From Monosporascus cannonballus (taxonomy: Eukaryota > Ascomycota > Sordariomycetes > Xylariales): a DNA stretch of 64,000 bases. Positions within the stretch are counted from its first letter, which is position 1; every line of letters begins with the position of its first letter. Both the position numbers and the translations under genes were made by a program. The notes below the pieces were generated by a model, which saw only the letters and a list, made by a program, of their open reading frames with translations, ran no database searches and was not told the DNA's origin. Shown here in pieces: positions 35,070-45,342 of the stretch. The stretch covers positions 1-64,000 of the forward strand of contig QJNS01000097.1 in assembly GCA_004154925.1 (NCBI GenBank), read 5' to 3'.

Positions 35070-37211
35070 CTTGAATATTGTGCTTTCACTGACAACCAGG
35101 ACTGGCGAGGTTGAGTGAGCTGTGGATGGTGAGAGTTTCGTGACATGATTTCGCTGGGCACCCCATACTTATATCTCGACACGGCAATGAGAGCGCCTGA
35201 GGGAGAGTCTGTTCATCCACGGAGCATCCAAGCTCGAACGAGAGAATGTAACGTAGCCAGGCCCACGGCTAGAAGCCATCTGACTCTAGGATTGAGTATA
35301 ATAATGATTAAAAGATGTGATGAACTGGTGGTATGAAATCCTACCAGAACATCTAGAACCTCTGAGGCGGCCGAGGACATGGAATGCATTCTTTGTAAGC
35401 CAGCTGGAGTAAGCACTATCTATTCACAGCCTTGCTTAGGCACAAGGTCGACCATCCCGAAATGGTAAGTAATCAATGCCGACCGGGAGATGATTCGTTT
35501 GCTCCGCTCCCCTTGATGGTTGTCTGCTCCTACTCCGGCTCTTACTTGCATATTCGTAGGATTCGGAATGATCAGCTTCCCGTACAAGTTATTGAGCTCC
35601 GGGTCGCCTTAACTTCTCATGGTTGCATCGTCTGAGTATCTTCGCACTTTGTCTGGAGCAAAAATGCGCATTCGGACATTGTGCCCTAAATGTGTAGGGC
35701 TGGAGGATTCGAGACTGCGGGTTGCCAAGATAGGCACTGTCTATACCTTGCCATCCGGAGTTTGGCTAGCTGGAGAGAATGCCTCCACCTGCCCTTCCTC
35801 TTAACTGCCAAGAAAAAGTCCGCTGCGACTATCTAGAAATAGAAGTATGCTAGGACTATCCATGCTGCTAGCCTAGGCGACTACTATCCACAGGCAGAGT
35901 TCATGTTCATAACTTTGAGAACGGCAAGGACTAAATTTACGCGGTTCGGCCGACGAACAAAGCGAGTTCATCCACCGAAATAGATAGCATAATCCCAAGC
36001 CGTCCTTGGGCAGGTTGTAGTAAGCAATGAGTTTGAATTACCATAGAGACTACCTAATCTCGATATATACCCGAATTATTGTGGTATACGTAGGCATTGT
36101 TTTGATATAAGCTCCCCGGACTTTCCAGATAAGGGAGGCTGAAATTATACGCCGGTTTCCGTGAGAACTGTCGGGTCTCCTATCAGGTACCAGAGGGATA
36201 TAAGGCCATACTTGCTATTTATCCTCGTGAATACATCTAAACGCGGTATTGGACGCTCTTGTCATAAACCAATAGCTTGGGTGTATTATAGTTGCCTATG
36301 GTCATTATTGGGACTAGCACTGAAAACGTCACTTGACTTGGGTTATTCCTTTGGCATTCTAGCTCCACCCATGATAAAGGAGATCGCACGATATAGTAGA
36401 CGATAGATACACTTCTAAGAGTTACAGCGCATAGTCGTTCTGGCCGATATCCATGCAACTAAGGCCTCTGGTGTCATGGTAGACAAAGACCTGTGGGCAT
36501 GATCAGAATCAACGCATTACGACTGATCCAATGATTGCGGCACGAGACGCAAAGCCCTACGACTATCGCACCGTACTTGACAGGATCTAAAGGTCTGATG
36601 ATACTAAGAGGTAAGAGCAAATCGGGTATGGTTCCGCACGAATTGCATTCCATTGCTACCAATCAGAAGCCCACCTGTGAAAAGGAGGATTCTTGGACTG
36701 CCTGGTTGCCTCGAAGGGATGTGATACATGAATTCATATAATACCACCCAACGAGTAGTCGGGAGCTCCGCGTCCATGCATCAATATCCGTCAGCGGTCA
36801 AGTGGGAGAAACCGACGCGGTGCCTAGCCAGTCGTACTAATGGAGCAGCGAACCGTTGAGGGTCGGGGCGCCACCAGTCATACAGGACCAAGCAATAAGA
36901 CCAAAGGAGCTTTCAACGAGAGCCATATAGTAGTCGGGTATGCTGTACCGCCAGGCTTAATGAATGTAGACCGTGGATGACATGTCGCTAAACTACTTTC
37001 CGCGTCGCCACGTTAAACGCTACTGCCTGGAATATTCAAGACTCTACAATTGAATGACCAGCTTCGTAGACCTCCAATTGGAACCTTGACACTGTTCTGG
37101 TCCATCAAGGGCCGACGTATCCTCTGCCCCGGGACGACGGACATCAGACGATATTCATATCGGAGACTGTCAGCGTCAGCAGGAGGTTATAGTAAAGTCA
37201 GGTAAGGGGTG
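35070..37211. other. Long intergenic region (2.1 kb)
   Basis: Contains the promoter of the serine protease gene at its left end. The remainder has moderate AT content and no supported gene, tRNA or repeat. It ends at the left TIR of the pogo-like element. Confidence 0.5.
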
Positions 37212-37259
37212 TATAAGATGACCCCCCCATCCGCGCTCCACCCCATCAACGCGCCACCC
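37212..37259 (+). repeat. Left TIR of pogo-like element
   Basis: 48-bp terminal repeat, inverted partner at 39106-39153, two mismatches. Confidence 0.9.
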
Positions 37260-37382
37260 CACAACCGCGTTGCGCGTCGATCCACTTACTGATTTCTTTC
37301 CATATAAAAAGCTTTTCAACAACGCTTTAAAAAATTGAAAAAATTATCTTCTTCTTCAGCAGAATCTGCGCTTTCAAACGAT

Positions 37383-39060
37383 ATGCAGCCCTCAGCTCAA
37401 TTCCGTGCGGCGCAGGCGATTGACAAGGTAACACGTGGGAGGTCCTTGCGTTCAGCCTCCAAGGGCTACCAGGTTGACAGAAGATATATCTTACGCCGTA
37501 TCCAAGGTGTACGGACGAAAAAAGAGTTCGATAAAAGTCGTCAGAAGTTATTACGAATCCAGGAAAAAGCTTTAGCCCGTTAAGTTATCGTATAAGGTTA
37601 ATTAGGGTATGCGCTATTTTATTCGCGATTCCGCTTATATGCATAACGTTTTTTAATTAATAACGGCAGCTTTAAACGCTTAGGAAAAGGTTAGGTAGCC
37701 CAATTTTTGCGTCGCCATCCTGGAATCAGGATTATTAAGGGCAAATTTATTAATTATAGGTATTTAAATAACGTTTCCCCGGTTTTTATTAATGTCTTAT
37801 TCGGACGTTTTTCTTTGCCGGAGGTTAAGATTATTAAATAAAGGAACCGATTTAACGCGGATAAGATTAAAATAATGGAAAATATGGGTAAAAATTATTT
37901 CGTCCTTAGAAAAGCCTTTAGGAAAAATATCCTTTTAAAGGATGCCTTTAAAAGGGGGTGAATTATTATAATTATTTATATTAATATTAACAGGTAATCG
38001 TTATTATCTTTTATGATCTTTAGCGGCGTTAACGTATAATAATAATAATTTCTTAATTTGAACAATAAAATATACGAAAACTAATACTTTATTACGTTAA
38101 AAAATAGCTAAACGAATAACAAAATCGGCTTAAAATAATTTCGTAAGGTTTTTATTCCTTATATTAAACCTAAGAACCCGGACGAATAAAAGCTATTAGT
38201 AATTAACGGCCATAAAAGTTATATTACCGAGGAATTTATATGGATATACTTTTAAAATAAGATATATATTATTTTCCTGCTTACTTATACTTTTTATATT
38301 TTTCAGCTTTTTAACGTAAGTATATTTGTTATTTTAAAATAAAAATACCGCTATTAATTCCGTGAACGTTATTACCGACGGGTTTCCAAGGTTATAGATA
38401 AAACCGATTTCCTTTGGGCGTTCGCGAAAATATAATAAGAAATTATGATAATCTCGAAATATATTATGAAAAATTAGGAAATAATAAGTTTACATTTTAT
38501 TAATAAGGCGAAAGTATTAAATAATAAGTACGTTAAAAAAAAGGGAGGGATAATAAATGTACTTATCCGGAAATTAATTTCTATCTTAAAACGATTTAAC
38601 TTTTTATCTTAAATAATTATTTTAGGTATTAAAATATTTAAATTATTTAAGGAATTAGTTCGGATCGAAAAAGCCCTAATACAGATTAATCCAGTTTACG
38701 GGAATCCTACTGTATATTTCTTATTCCGTAAATTTGCCAAAGCCCTTAACGATAAAACCGCCAAACTTTTTGCTACCGAGATTTTTAATAAGTAAATAAT
38801 TGCAGCCTTTAAAAAAGCGAAGCCTAAAAAATATAAAAAGGTATAGCCCGAACCCAATAAGGGCTTCGTGAAAATAATCTCGGTTAGGAAGGTAAAGGTA
38901 AGGCGGAAAACCTCTGCAAAAAAACGTTTTACCGTTATTCGGCAAAATTAACAGGAAACCGAGCTTTCCGGAAATAACGAAGATAACGAAGTGGAAACGG
39001 ATTGCATCATTATACGGTTTACTTAATATGGAATTAATTAATAAAGTGGCTATTAAGATA
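37383..39060 (+). pseudogene. Pogo/Fot1-type transposase, degenerate
   Basis: The first 66 codons from the ATG at 37383 are intact and read as the N-terminal psq-type helix-turn-helix of pogo transposases (AQFRAAQAIDKVTRGRSLRSASKGYQVDRRYILRRIQG). A stop at 37581-37583 begins the mutated part. Beyond it, interrupted frames still show the CENP-B-like second DNA-binding motif (QFLRRHPGIRIIKGKF, near 37700-37745) and the first catalytic block (RFNADKIKIMENMG near 37848-37890, where the family has F..DE.G...G). The second and third acidic residues were not located. Changes from consensus are C/T and G/A transitions. The gene is dead and no restored product is given. Confidence 0.75.
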
Positions 39061-39105
39061 TTATTATTTAAATAAAGAGGTTGTTATGGCGATGGCTTTA
39101 AAATT

Positions 39106-39153
39106 GGGTGGAGCGTTGATGGGGTGGAGCGCGGATGGGGGGGGCATCTTATA
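39106..39153 (-). repeat. Right TIR of pogo-like element
   Basis: 48-bp terminal repeat, inverted partner at 37212-37259. Confidence 0.9.
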
Positions 39154-39344
39154 CAGGGCCGGGTTTCTTCCTGATTCCCTGATCCACTTGTTCTAAATGC
39201 CTTATCCCGTATTAAGCCTAATCCTTGGCCCTTGGCCTCTTGGTTTATAAAAGATATTCGACATTTATGGTTTTCTAAACTCTCAGTCCTTTGGTAAACC
39301 TTTGTACACTTTAAGCAAGTAAATTGGTGTAGACCACGTTGCAA
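39154..39344 (-). other. Possible zinc-finger coding fragment beside the transposon
   Basis: A minus-strand frame directly outside the right TIR contains FTCLKCTKVYQRTESLENHKC: C-x2-C, then 12 residues to His, with Cys where a second His is usual and only one residue later. It could be a fragment of a C2H2-type zinc finger cut by the transposon, or chance. No ATG-initiated gene is evident. Confidence 0.25.
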
Positions 39345-39506
39345 CGGCTAAGGCCTACTGGCCCTCCCCAGCGCCGATCCGTTTTGTTTCTTAGGACTTC
39401 GTCAACCCCATCTGTCTGGGTCCTATTTTCAACGTTGAAACTTTTCTATACTGCCGATCAGTCTTGATTAATCAGCAACGGGATGAAATTCTTCTCATCC
39501 ATGTCC

Positions 39507-40757
39507 TCACTCAAGCTGGTAATCTTCGACGCCATATCCTGACTTCTCGATGCCACGCAAAAAAGTCCTCACTTTGGTACCAGTGCACCGAAACATAACA
39601 TTCTTGAGAAACTCCCGCATGAAGTCCCCGGAAATACGGTCCACCCTGTCGATGATAATGTACACCAGGTCAAACTGCTGCATGATTTCAACCAGCAAGG
39701 AAAAACCCGGGTCAAACCCAGAGAACGATTTGCTATCTACGCTAGTGAGACGAGCACGCAAACCTCTGAATTTCTCCGCGTCCCTAAGCATGGTCGAATC
39801 AGCCTCAAGGAGCTGAAGTATGAGGCAGATGATGGCAGAAATCTTCTTGACGGTACGAGGCATGAAGTCTGTTTTCTGGGCGTAGAACTCTGCCATGGCA
39901 ACTTGAGTACCATCAGCGTTATTGCCGGTGACAGCCAACAGCAAGATGTCTGGCCGGTACGGGTCCTTGCCATGCAGGGCAAGCATGCAGTTGGTCCTGC
40001 TATTTTTCCATGTCTTGTACTTTTGATGTGTCGTCAACGTGTCGAAACAAAAGCGAGCAAGGCAGGGCGGTTGATTGAACGACGAACTCAGAAGCGCCGA
40101 ATAATCGCTTACAGACTTGTCCGGCTGAATGTGATACTGGGACAGCTCGCTGTTTAAGATGGCCAGCCTTTCCGTTTCATGATTGGCATGCAATCCTGTT
40201 CCTTATTGGCCCCAGTTTTCAAGTTTCATGACAAACGGGCCCATACCAGCCACTTCGGTCTTCAGCTGGTGGACTTCTCGTGAGAGTTCGCCGACTTCCG
40301 TCTGGACCTGGCCAACTTGCGCTTGAATCTCATGTACTCTTTTGTTAAGAAGCGCATCCATTTCCTTCAATATCTGAGCCATGGCGTCCGAGACATCCTT
40401 AACCTTTCGGCTAAGAAGGAAAGGTGGCCTCAAAATGGAATCCAAAATGCGCCCTACATTGGGTCAGCGTTGATCTTGGCTAAACTGTGGTAGAGGGGCT
40501 CACGCCATGTTGGCCTTGCGTAGTATATCGCGGCATCCTGCACAAATTCGATGCCGAGCTTGTAGGTCGTCGTGATATAACACCTCATATTTGGCGTGGG
40601 ATATATTTCTGAGTTCAGAACCATGCGCGAGTATTCGTTCTTTAAATCCTGCATGACTTCAGCAACCATCTCATCTTTCTGATTCGTATTCACCGCCACC
40701 TAATACCAATGTTAGAAAATACCGGATCCACAATATCTGGAAGCTGGACGACGTACC
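39507..40757 (-). pseudogene. Fungal NLR/STAND-like protein N-terminal region, broken and 5'-truncated
   Basis: Read from 40757 down: a hydrophobic exon end (VALSFLLA), an intron (40700-40756; GTACGT donor, CTAAC branch, TAG acceptor), then VAVNTNQKDEMVAEVMQDL and YARPTWREPLYHSL to 40454. A frameshift near 40446-40456 moves to the next frame, RILDSILRPPFLLSRKVKDV, followed by a heptad-like coiled coil (QAQVGQVQTEVGELSREVHQL). A TAA at 40203-40205 interrupts the same frame, which then continues to 39507 with KYKTWKNSRTNCMLALHG, a LILQLLEAD block and FDLVYIIIDRVDRI. This order matches the large fungal family with a helical DUF7708-like domain, a coiled coil and a NACHT/AAA-like segment implicated in self/non-self recognition; the family call is by eye. 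CAA-to-TAA would explain the stop. The 5' end is lost at the junction with the O-methyltransferase. Confidence 0.55.
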
Positions 40758-40778
40758 GCGAGGAGAAAGGACAGTGCC

Positions 40779-41598
40779 ACATATCCGGAAAACGCTCTAG
40801 ACGGCCCATTCCAGTATGCGAACAAGTGCGGCTCCGCCTTTGTTTGGCTGACAGAACACCCCGACGTGTTTAAAGCCTTCCACGGCTACGTGCACGCGCT
40901 TCGAACCCATCGTCCGAGTTGGTCCGATATGTACCCCGTGAAAAAGCACTTGATAGAAGGCTTGGAACTAGACGGTGACGCATCGGCTTTCATCGATGTT
41001 GGCGGCGGCACCGGTCAGATCCTGCAAGACTTCCGGGCCAGTGTGCCGGAGTACGCTGGTAAGCTTGTGCTTCAAGAGATTCCCGAGGTTGTAGCTCGTG
41101 CGACGCAGATGGGTGTTGGGAAAGATGGGCGCATCGGGCTCCAAGTGCACGACTTCTTCACGCCGCAACCGATCAAGGGCGCGCGTGCCTACTTCATGCG
41201 CTCAGTGCTGCACGACTGGCCGGATGAGCAGTGCCGTAGAATACTGGGTCACCTAAAGGACGCCATGACTCCCGGCTACTCAAAGCTTCTCATCAATGAT
41301 TGTGTACGTGTCTTTAGCCCTTCTCCTCAGACCCTGTTGGTCTTACCTACCTAGCTGTTTCCAGCCCGGTACCATGGCTTCGAATGAGCTGCTAACCTTT
41401 GATCAATAGGTCGTTGCCGACGAAAAAGCCGCCTGGCAACATATCTCTCTTGACATCTTCATGATGGCCCAAGTGTCTTCTCAGGAGCGCACCGAGCGTG
41501 AGTGGCGTGCACTTGTGGGGGGCTGCGGCCTGAGGATCGCCGGTATCTACAACAAAGGCGAGGGCAACGAAGGCCTGATTGAGGTCGTTCTCGAATAG
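40779..41598 (+). pseudogene. SAM-dependent O-methyltransferase, 5'-truncated
   Basis: Two exons, about 40779-41303 and 41410-41598, separated by a 106-nt intron (GTACGT donor, CTAAC branch, TAG acceptor). The visible protein is about 235 residues, whereas fungal caffeate-type O-methyltransferases have about 400. The N-terminal dimerisation and winged-helix part is missing: recognisable sequence starts at YPENALDGPFQYANK. The remainder is intact: RPSWSDMYPV, the SAM-binding glycine motif IDVGGGTGQI, HDFFTPQPIKGARAYFMR, the catalytic-base block SVLHDWPDEQCRRIL, LLINDC at the splice, FMMAQVSSQERTEREW and a final GLIEVVLE. Such enzymes methylate phenolic or polyketide hydroxyls, often in secondary metabolism, but no biosynthetic cluster is visible here. 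It could be a real short gene with missed upstream exons, though upstream sequence belongs to the NLR-like pseudogene on the other strand. Confidence 0.75.
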
Positions 41599-42734
41599 GC
41601 AACCCCCCATGAAAGAGTTGAGCGACCCTCAAAACGATCTCGTTGCTGTCTGCAGAGCGCAGATGCCGAAGTTTGAATGGGGTGGCCGAGCTGGCTGATC
41701 TTTAGTTGCGTTTCCGCACGGGATTAATATCCAACTTGAACTTGGTTAAGCTTCGGTAGGCATTCTCTGGATGACCAATACTAGTAGCTCATTTATCGAT
41801 GGCAGGATGCACATGCCCATGTATGATCTTGTGGTTGGTATATTCTAAACCTCACTTACGGTCTTATACTTATTTCAATTCTTCGTCTCGAGATCGTATT
41901 GGGACAGTGTAGTAGTACTAAGACTAGGTCGAGGATAAGGTCAGGTCAAAAATTAGGGCCAAATCCCAGGTTTCGCCCTGGCCATACAAACCAGCAAGGT
42001 CTTGACCAATAAAATACACCACTTGGAGATATCGGACCCAACCACGGGCGTCATGCTGCCATAGTAGTTACTTTCCTATTTAGGAAGTCGGTTCCAGACA
42101 ACAAGAAAGAGCGACACGATAACCCTTGTTAACTCCCTTCGTTCCTCAGTACATTAAAACGAGGGCATTGGGCTGCGATAAGAAGCGGGGGAGGATAACG
42201 TACATCGTATCGTCTATCCCCTGGACGACCTTATACACCATTACCTTCCAGAAATCGTTATAACTGAATTCCGTTATCCTGAATGATGGAAATATAATAA
42301 GACTGTCCACAATGTTAAAATAGCAGCCAAGGGCTTATCTGCAATAGGGAAGAATTTATCGGGCGAGAAAAGCTTTAGAGCGGAAGGTCTGTACCCATTA
42401 GCAATAAGAAAACGAAGTATACACAGGCTGTCATTTGAAAGATAACTAAAATATCGCCTTCGGGATTAAGGTGATTCGATCTATAATCCCCGTTGTCTGC
42501 ATTGCTGTTGGTGGTAGATCACCCTCTCCTTCGGCGACTGCTGCTCCTGCAGTGGGTTCTGCGGAAGCATCGCTGGCCGTTGTGAGAGTACCTGCCAGAG
42601 CCTCTTCGGTACATGTGGAGCACCAAGCAACATCAGTGATGACGTTACATGCTTCGTGGCCGCGCGAGCGTACCGAACGCGCCCTTACCAAAGACCGGGG
42701 GTGAGGGGAAAGGGCAAAGCCCCCCGGCCCGAAC

Positions 42735-42798
42735 GGATAATGGCTTGTAACGCTTGCGTTAGCAGGCCGAGCGAGCCGTTATCCATAAAGAACGGCTC
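42735..42798. repeat. Cluster of three inverted repeats (stem-loops)
   Basis: Three overlapping or nested stems: GGATAATGGCT (42735-42745) with AGCCGTTATCC (42774-42784), one mismatch; TAACGCTTGCGTTA (42748-42761), six-base arms with a two-base loop, lying inside the first; and GAGCCGTT (42773-42780) with AACGGCTC (42791-42798), perfect, which competes with the first stem. The function is unknown. Confidence 0.7.
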
Positions 42799-42853
42799 CA
42801 CCTGATGGGCAGGGAGGGTGGCCCACGCACAGAGGTAATTAATTACTTTGCAA

Positions 42854-42901
42854 CCGTCGACCTCGTTATCCGTCGACCTGGCTAGCCGTCGACTTGGAAT
42901 T
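42854..42901 (+). repeat. Three tandem 16-bp repeats containing GTCGAC
   Basis: Three consecutive 16-bp units each begin CCGTCGAC: CCGTCGACCTCGTTAT, CCGTCGACCTGGCTAG and CCGTCGACTTGGAATT. The first ten bases are nearly invariant and the last six vary. Confidence 0.85.
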
Positions 42902-43084
42902 CACACTTTAAAAAGAAGGTATTTACTGTGCTTGCTGCGCGCGGCGCAGCCTCACGTTCATGAACTGTATTTTGATCTTTTAACTTAGTCCCCCTTTAAT
43001 CCATTTCGGCCCATGGTATTCCTGATATAAGGCCTAAAGGTATCCACTTCAATGGAGCCGACTTCTGACTACAACTCTAAGCTC

Positions 43085-44593
43085 TCAGTCATTCCTGCGC
43101 ATACTCGAAGCTGCTCGCCGGCCACCCGCCACCACAGTCGTCCTCATCGAGACGCGTCGTCCGCGGAGCGGCTTGTAGTGGCGCATCTCCATCTCTACCG
43201 ACCCGCCGTACCCTCCGACTCTCGCCGTTGTTGTATTGGCTGCTGGACCGCCGCGCTCGCACTTACACTCGCCAGTTTCCTCCTCCCGCTGCTGCGGCAG
43301 GCCAGCCGCGATGTGCAGCCCCGCGTCGCAACCCTCGAACCAAGGCCCCCTGCAGGAAGCCGAAGTACTGCGCCGAGGTGCCCTCGCCGGCGAAGTGCAG
43401 CCGGCCCATGTTCGCGCAGGTTCTGGTGCTTCTCCAGCGCCATCCTCACGGGCCAGTTGCTGTACGATCCGTAGGCCCACCTGCCGGTCGGTCCTCTTCT
43501 GGAGGAATATTGGAACATAAGCAATTAAGCATAGAGGGAGGGGCTAGTTTGTGGGAACGAAAACAGGAGGACTAACTCTTCCGCGCTCCATCGGGGATAC
43601 GTGAAGTGCGTTGGCTCCGGGATCGCCTTGTCCGGGAACACGGTCCTGACCACGGCCATGACCTCGGCCCTGGTGGCCTCATGGGGCTGCCACTCGACGG
43701 GTACGAGCGGTCGCCCACGACAGGGACAAAGGGGATATTACTACCCTCCCCGAGGAAGCCCCGGGCCGCCAGCGACTGGAAGACGGGGTAGTAGCCGTAG
43801 TCGCGGGCGACGGCGTACAGGAAGAATTCAGCGCCGGGGCCCCGGAAGGCCTCCTCGTCGAACTGCATGAAGATCTTGGTGTAGGTGCCCCATCTGGAGC
43901 TGCTCGGGGGCCTCGCGCTTCCAGAGCGGCAGCGGCGGGTCGAAGGTCACGGGCTCCTCGCTCTGCAGCACGCCCACCGAGAAAGTCCACACAGTGAAGC
44001 GCGCTTCGACGCAGGCGCCGCCGACGAGGCGGACGGTCACGCCGCCGGGCCCGTACGCAGTGGCGCACGACGGCGCTGAGCAGCAGGCGCGGGTCGCCGC
44101 ACGCCAGGAACTCGCCGCCTTGCCCTCGGCAAAGTGGCAAAACCGCGCGGGTCGGTGACGAAGTGATTCTCCTCGCTCCACCAGTAGTACGTGAGGTTGT
44201 AGCCGGCGACGCCGAACACGAACGCGCTCTGCTCGGGCGGCCACGCCCATCTCGAAGTCCCAGTTTCACCACTCGACGGCCTGCACGCGCATGTCGCCCT
44301 GGGGGTTCCACCGCGCCGTGCTTCCGCGTCAGCCGCCAGATCAGGTTCTCGTGACCGCCGCTACCCAAGCCCTATACCCAGTTCGCGCCGAGCTCGACCG
44401 TGTACGGCGTCCCGTCGTCCGGCCTCGCACCGAACGGTGCGGACCGCACGCGGCGGCCGACGTAGTCGTTGCGCTCCAAGATCAGGAAGTCCGTGATGGG
44501 GCTGTTGGTCGGCGACGCTAGTCTTGCGGCACTGCCGCGCTTCCTCAGCCCCCGGGCAGCCGCGACGATGATATGCCCGTGCAAGTGCATCAT
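43085..44593 (-). pseudogene. FAD-dependent amine oxidase (polyamine-oxidase-like), broken
   Basis: The minus strand contains, in order but in different frames, the landmarks of a flavin amine oxidase: ITDFLILERNDYVGRRVRS and YTVELGANWV near the start; then after a TAG at 44372-44374 GLGSGGHENLIWRLTRKHG; FGVAGYNLTYYWWSEENHF (about 44220); FTVWTFSVGVLQSEEPVTFDPPLPLWKRE (split here for length: it begins at FTVWTFSVGV and ends at PLPLWKRE); FFLYAVARDYGYYPVFQSLA (about 43830-43760); RWAYGSYSNWPVRMALEKHQ (about 43475); and WFEGCDAGLHIAA (about 43330). The GxGxxG flavin motif near the start is scrambled. At least four frame changes and one CAG-to-TAG-type stop are needed. The family oxidises spermine, spermidine or other amines. 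Unlike the transposons the sequence is still GC-rich, so decay was largely by small indels. Confidence 0.75.
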
Positions 44594-45342
44594 GGCTGAA
44601 TTGTGATCTGTCGTTAGGCGAGGCGAGGGTCAGGCATCGATGTCTCCCAAAGCATCAGTTTACAACATTAATCTAGGCGACCCAAGTCCGCGGCGAAGCA
44701 AGTACAGGACACAGTCGCCCGCCCGCGCTCTCACTATCATGATAGTGCGCATGTTACTGGCAATCCCGTACATATAGCTCAAGCGGAGCTCCAAAGCCCG
44801 GAAACGCTGTTCTCCGGGGTCGAAACAAGACTTGCGCATACCGTCCCTTATCCGACGCCCCTCCTCAGGGGTGAGGGATTGCACTCGGGGATCCAGCTTC
44901 ACGGTATTACCACTCAGGCACCACCTGCAGGAGGCTCTGACCAACCACTTCATTCCTAGTCCCAGCTGTGGGAGAAGTAAATTAATAAGGTGTCCCCTCA
45001 GGGCGTCTTGTGTACACCTCTTGAATGGATAATCCGGGCGGCTTGACGAAGGATTAGCGCATATTTCTGGTCATACGAGAATCGAAATAGCCGTCGAGAC
45101 CTTCGTGAGCGGGAGAGACGAGCGCACAGTAGTGAAGGTACTATTAATATATATGAGTTAGTCCAACGCTCAATCTATGCGCTCAACGCCCACCCACTAA
45201 TATAAATAACATCAGATCCAAAAGCTATGAGAGTATCATAAAGGCGGTCGCTCTCTCGTCAGGTAGCCCGCCTTACTCCCCCAACAGGGGGGTAATCATT
45301 ATCCCTCGGAAACAAGGGCGGATTGAACTTCGAAGTATTCCA
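44594..45342. other. Intergenic region between amine oxidase pseudogene and CorA gene
   Basis: Contains the 5' flank of the amine oxidase pseudogene, and possibly a lost first exon, plus the 3' flank of the CorA gene. A 97-codon minus frame at 44660-44953 shows no recognisable domain. Confidence 0.45.

Larger units (their letters stand above)
37212..39153 (+). mobile_element. Pogo/Fot1-like DNA transposon, interior RIP-mutated
   Basis: Terminal inverted repeats of 48 bp (37212-37259 and 39106-39153) match at 46 positions; each starts TATAAGATG and contains a run of C and CGCGCTCCACCCC. Both ends lie in TATA, so a TA target duplication fits, as expected for the Tc1/mariner superfamily. The 1.94-kb size and the transposase traces fit the pogo/Fot1 group. 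The left 380 bp and the right 70 bp have normal GC content and look unmutated, while about 37590-39080 is strongly AT-rich with stops in all frames. The switch between the two states is abrupt. Confidence 0.85.
41599..43084. other. Intergenic region with a structured repeat cluster
   Basis: No supported gene. Frames at 42446-42704 on both strands are Ala/Ser/Thr-rich and unconvincing. The part 42734-42901 holds hairpins and tandem repeats listed separately. Confidence 0.5.

Noticed and set aside
41675..41770. GGTGGCCGAGCTGG resembling the D-arm start of a Leu/Ser tRNA
   Set aside because: No matching T-loop (GTTCGAATC-like) or acceptor stem follows at the right distance.
42446..42704. Overlapping open frames on both strands (81 and 77 codons)
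   Set aside because: Ala/Ser/Thr-rich low-complexity frames without homology cues; each is the mirror of the other.
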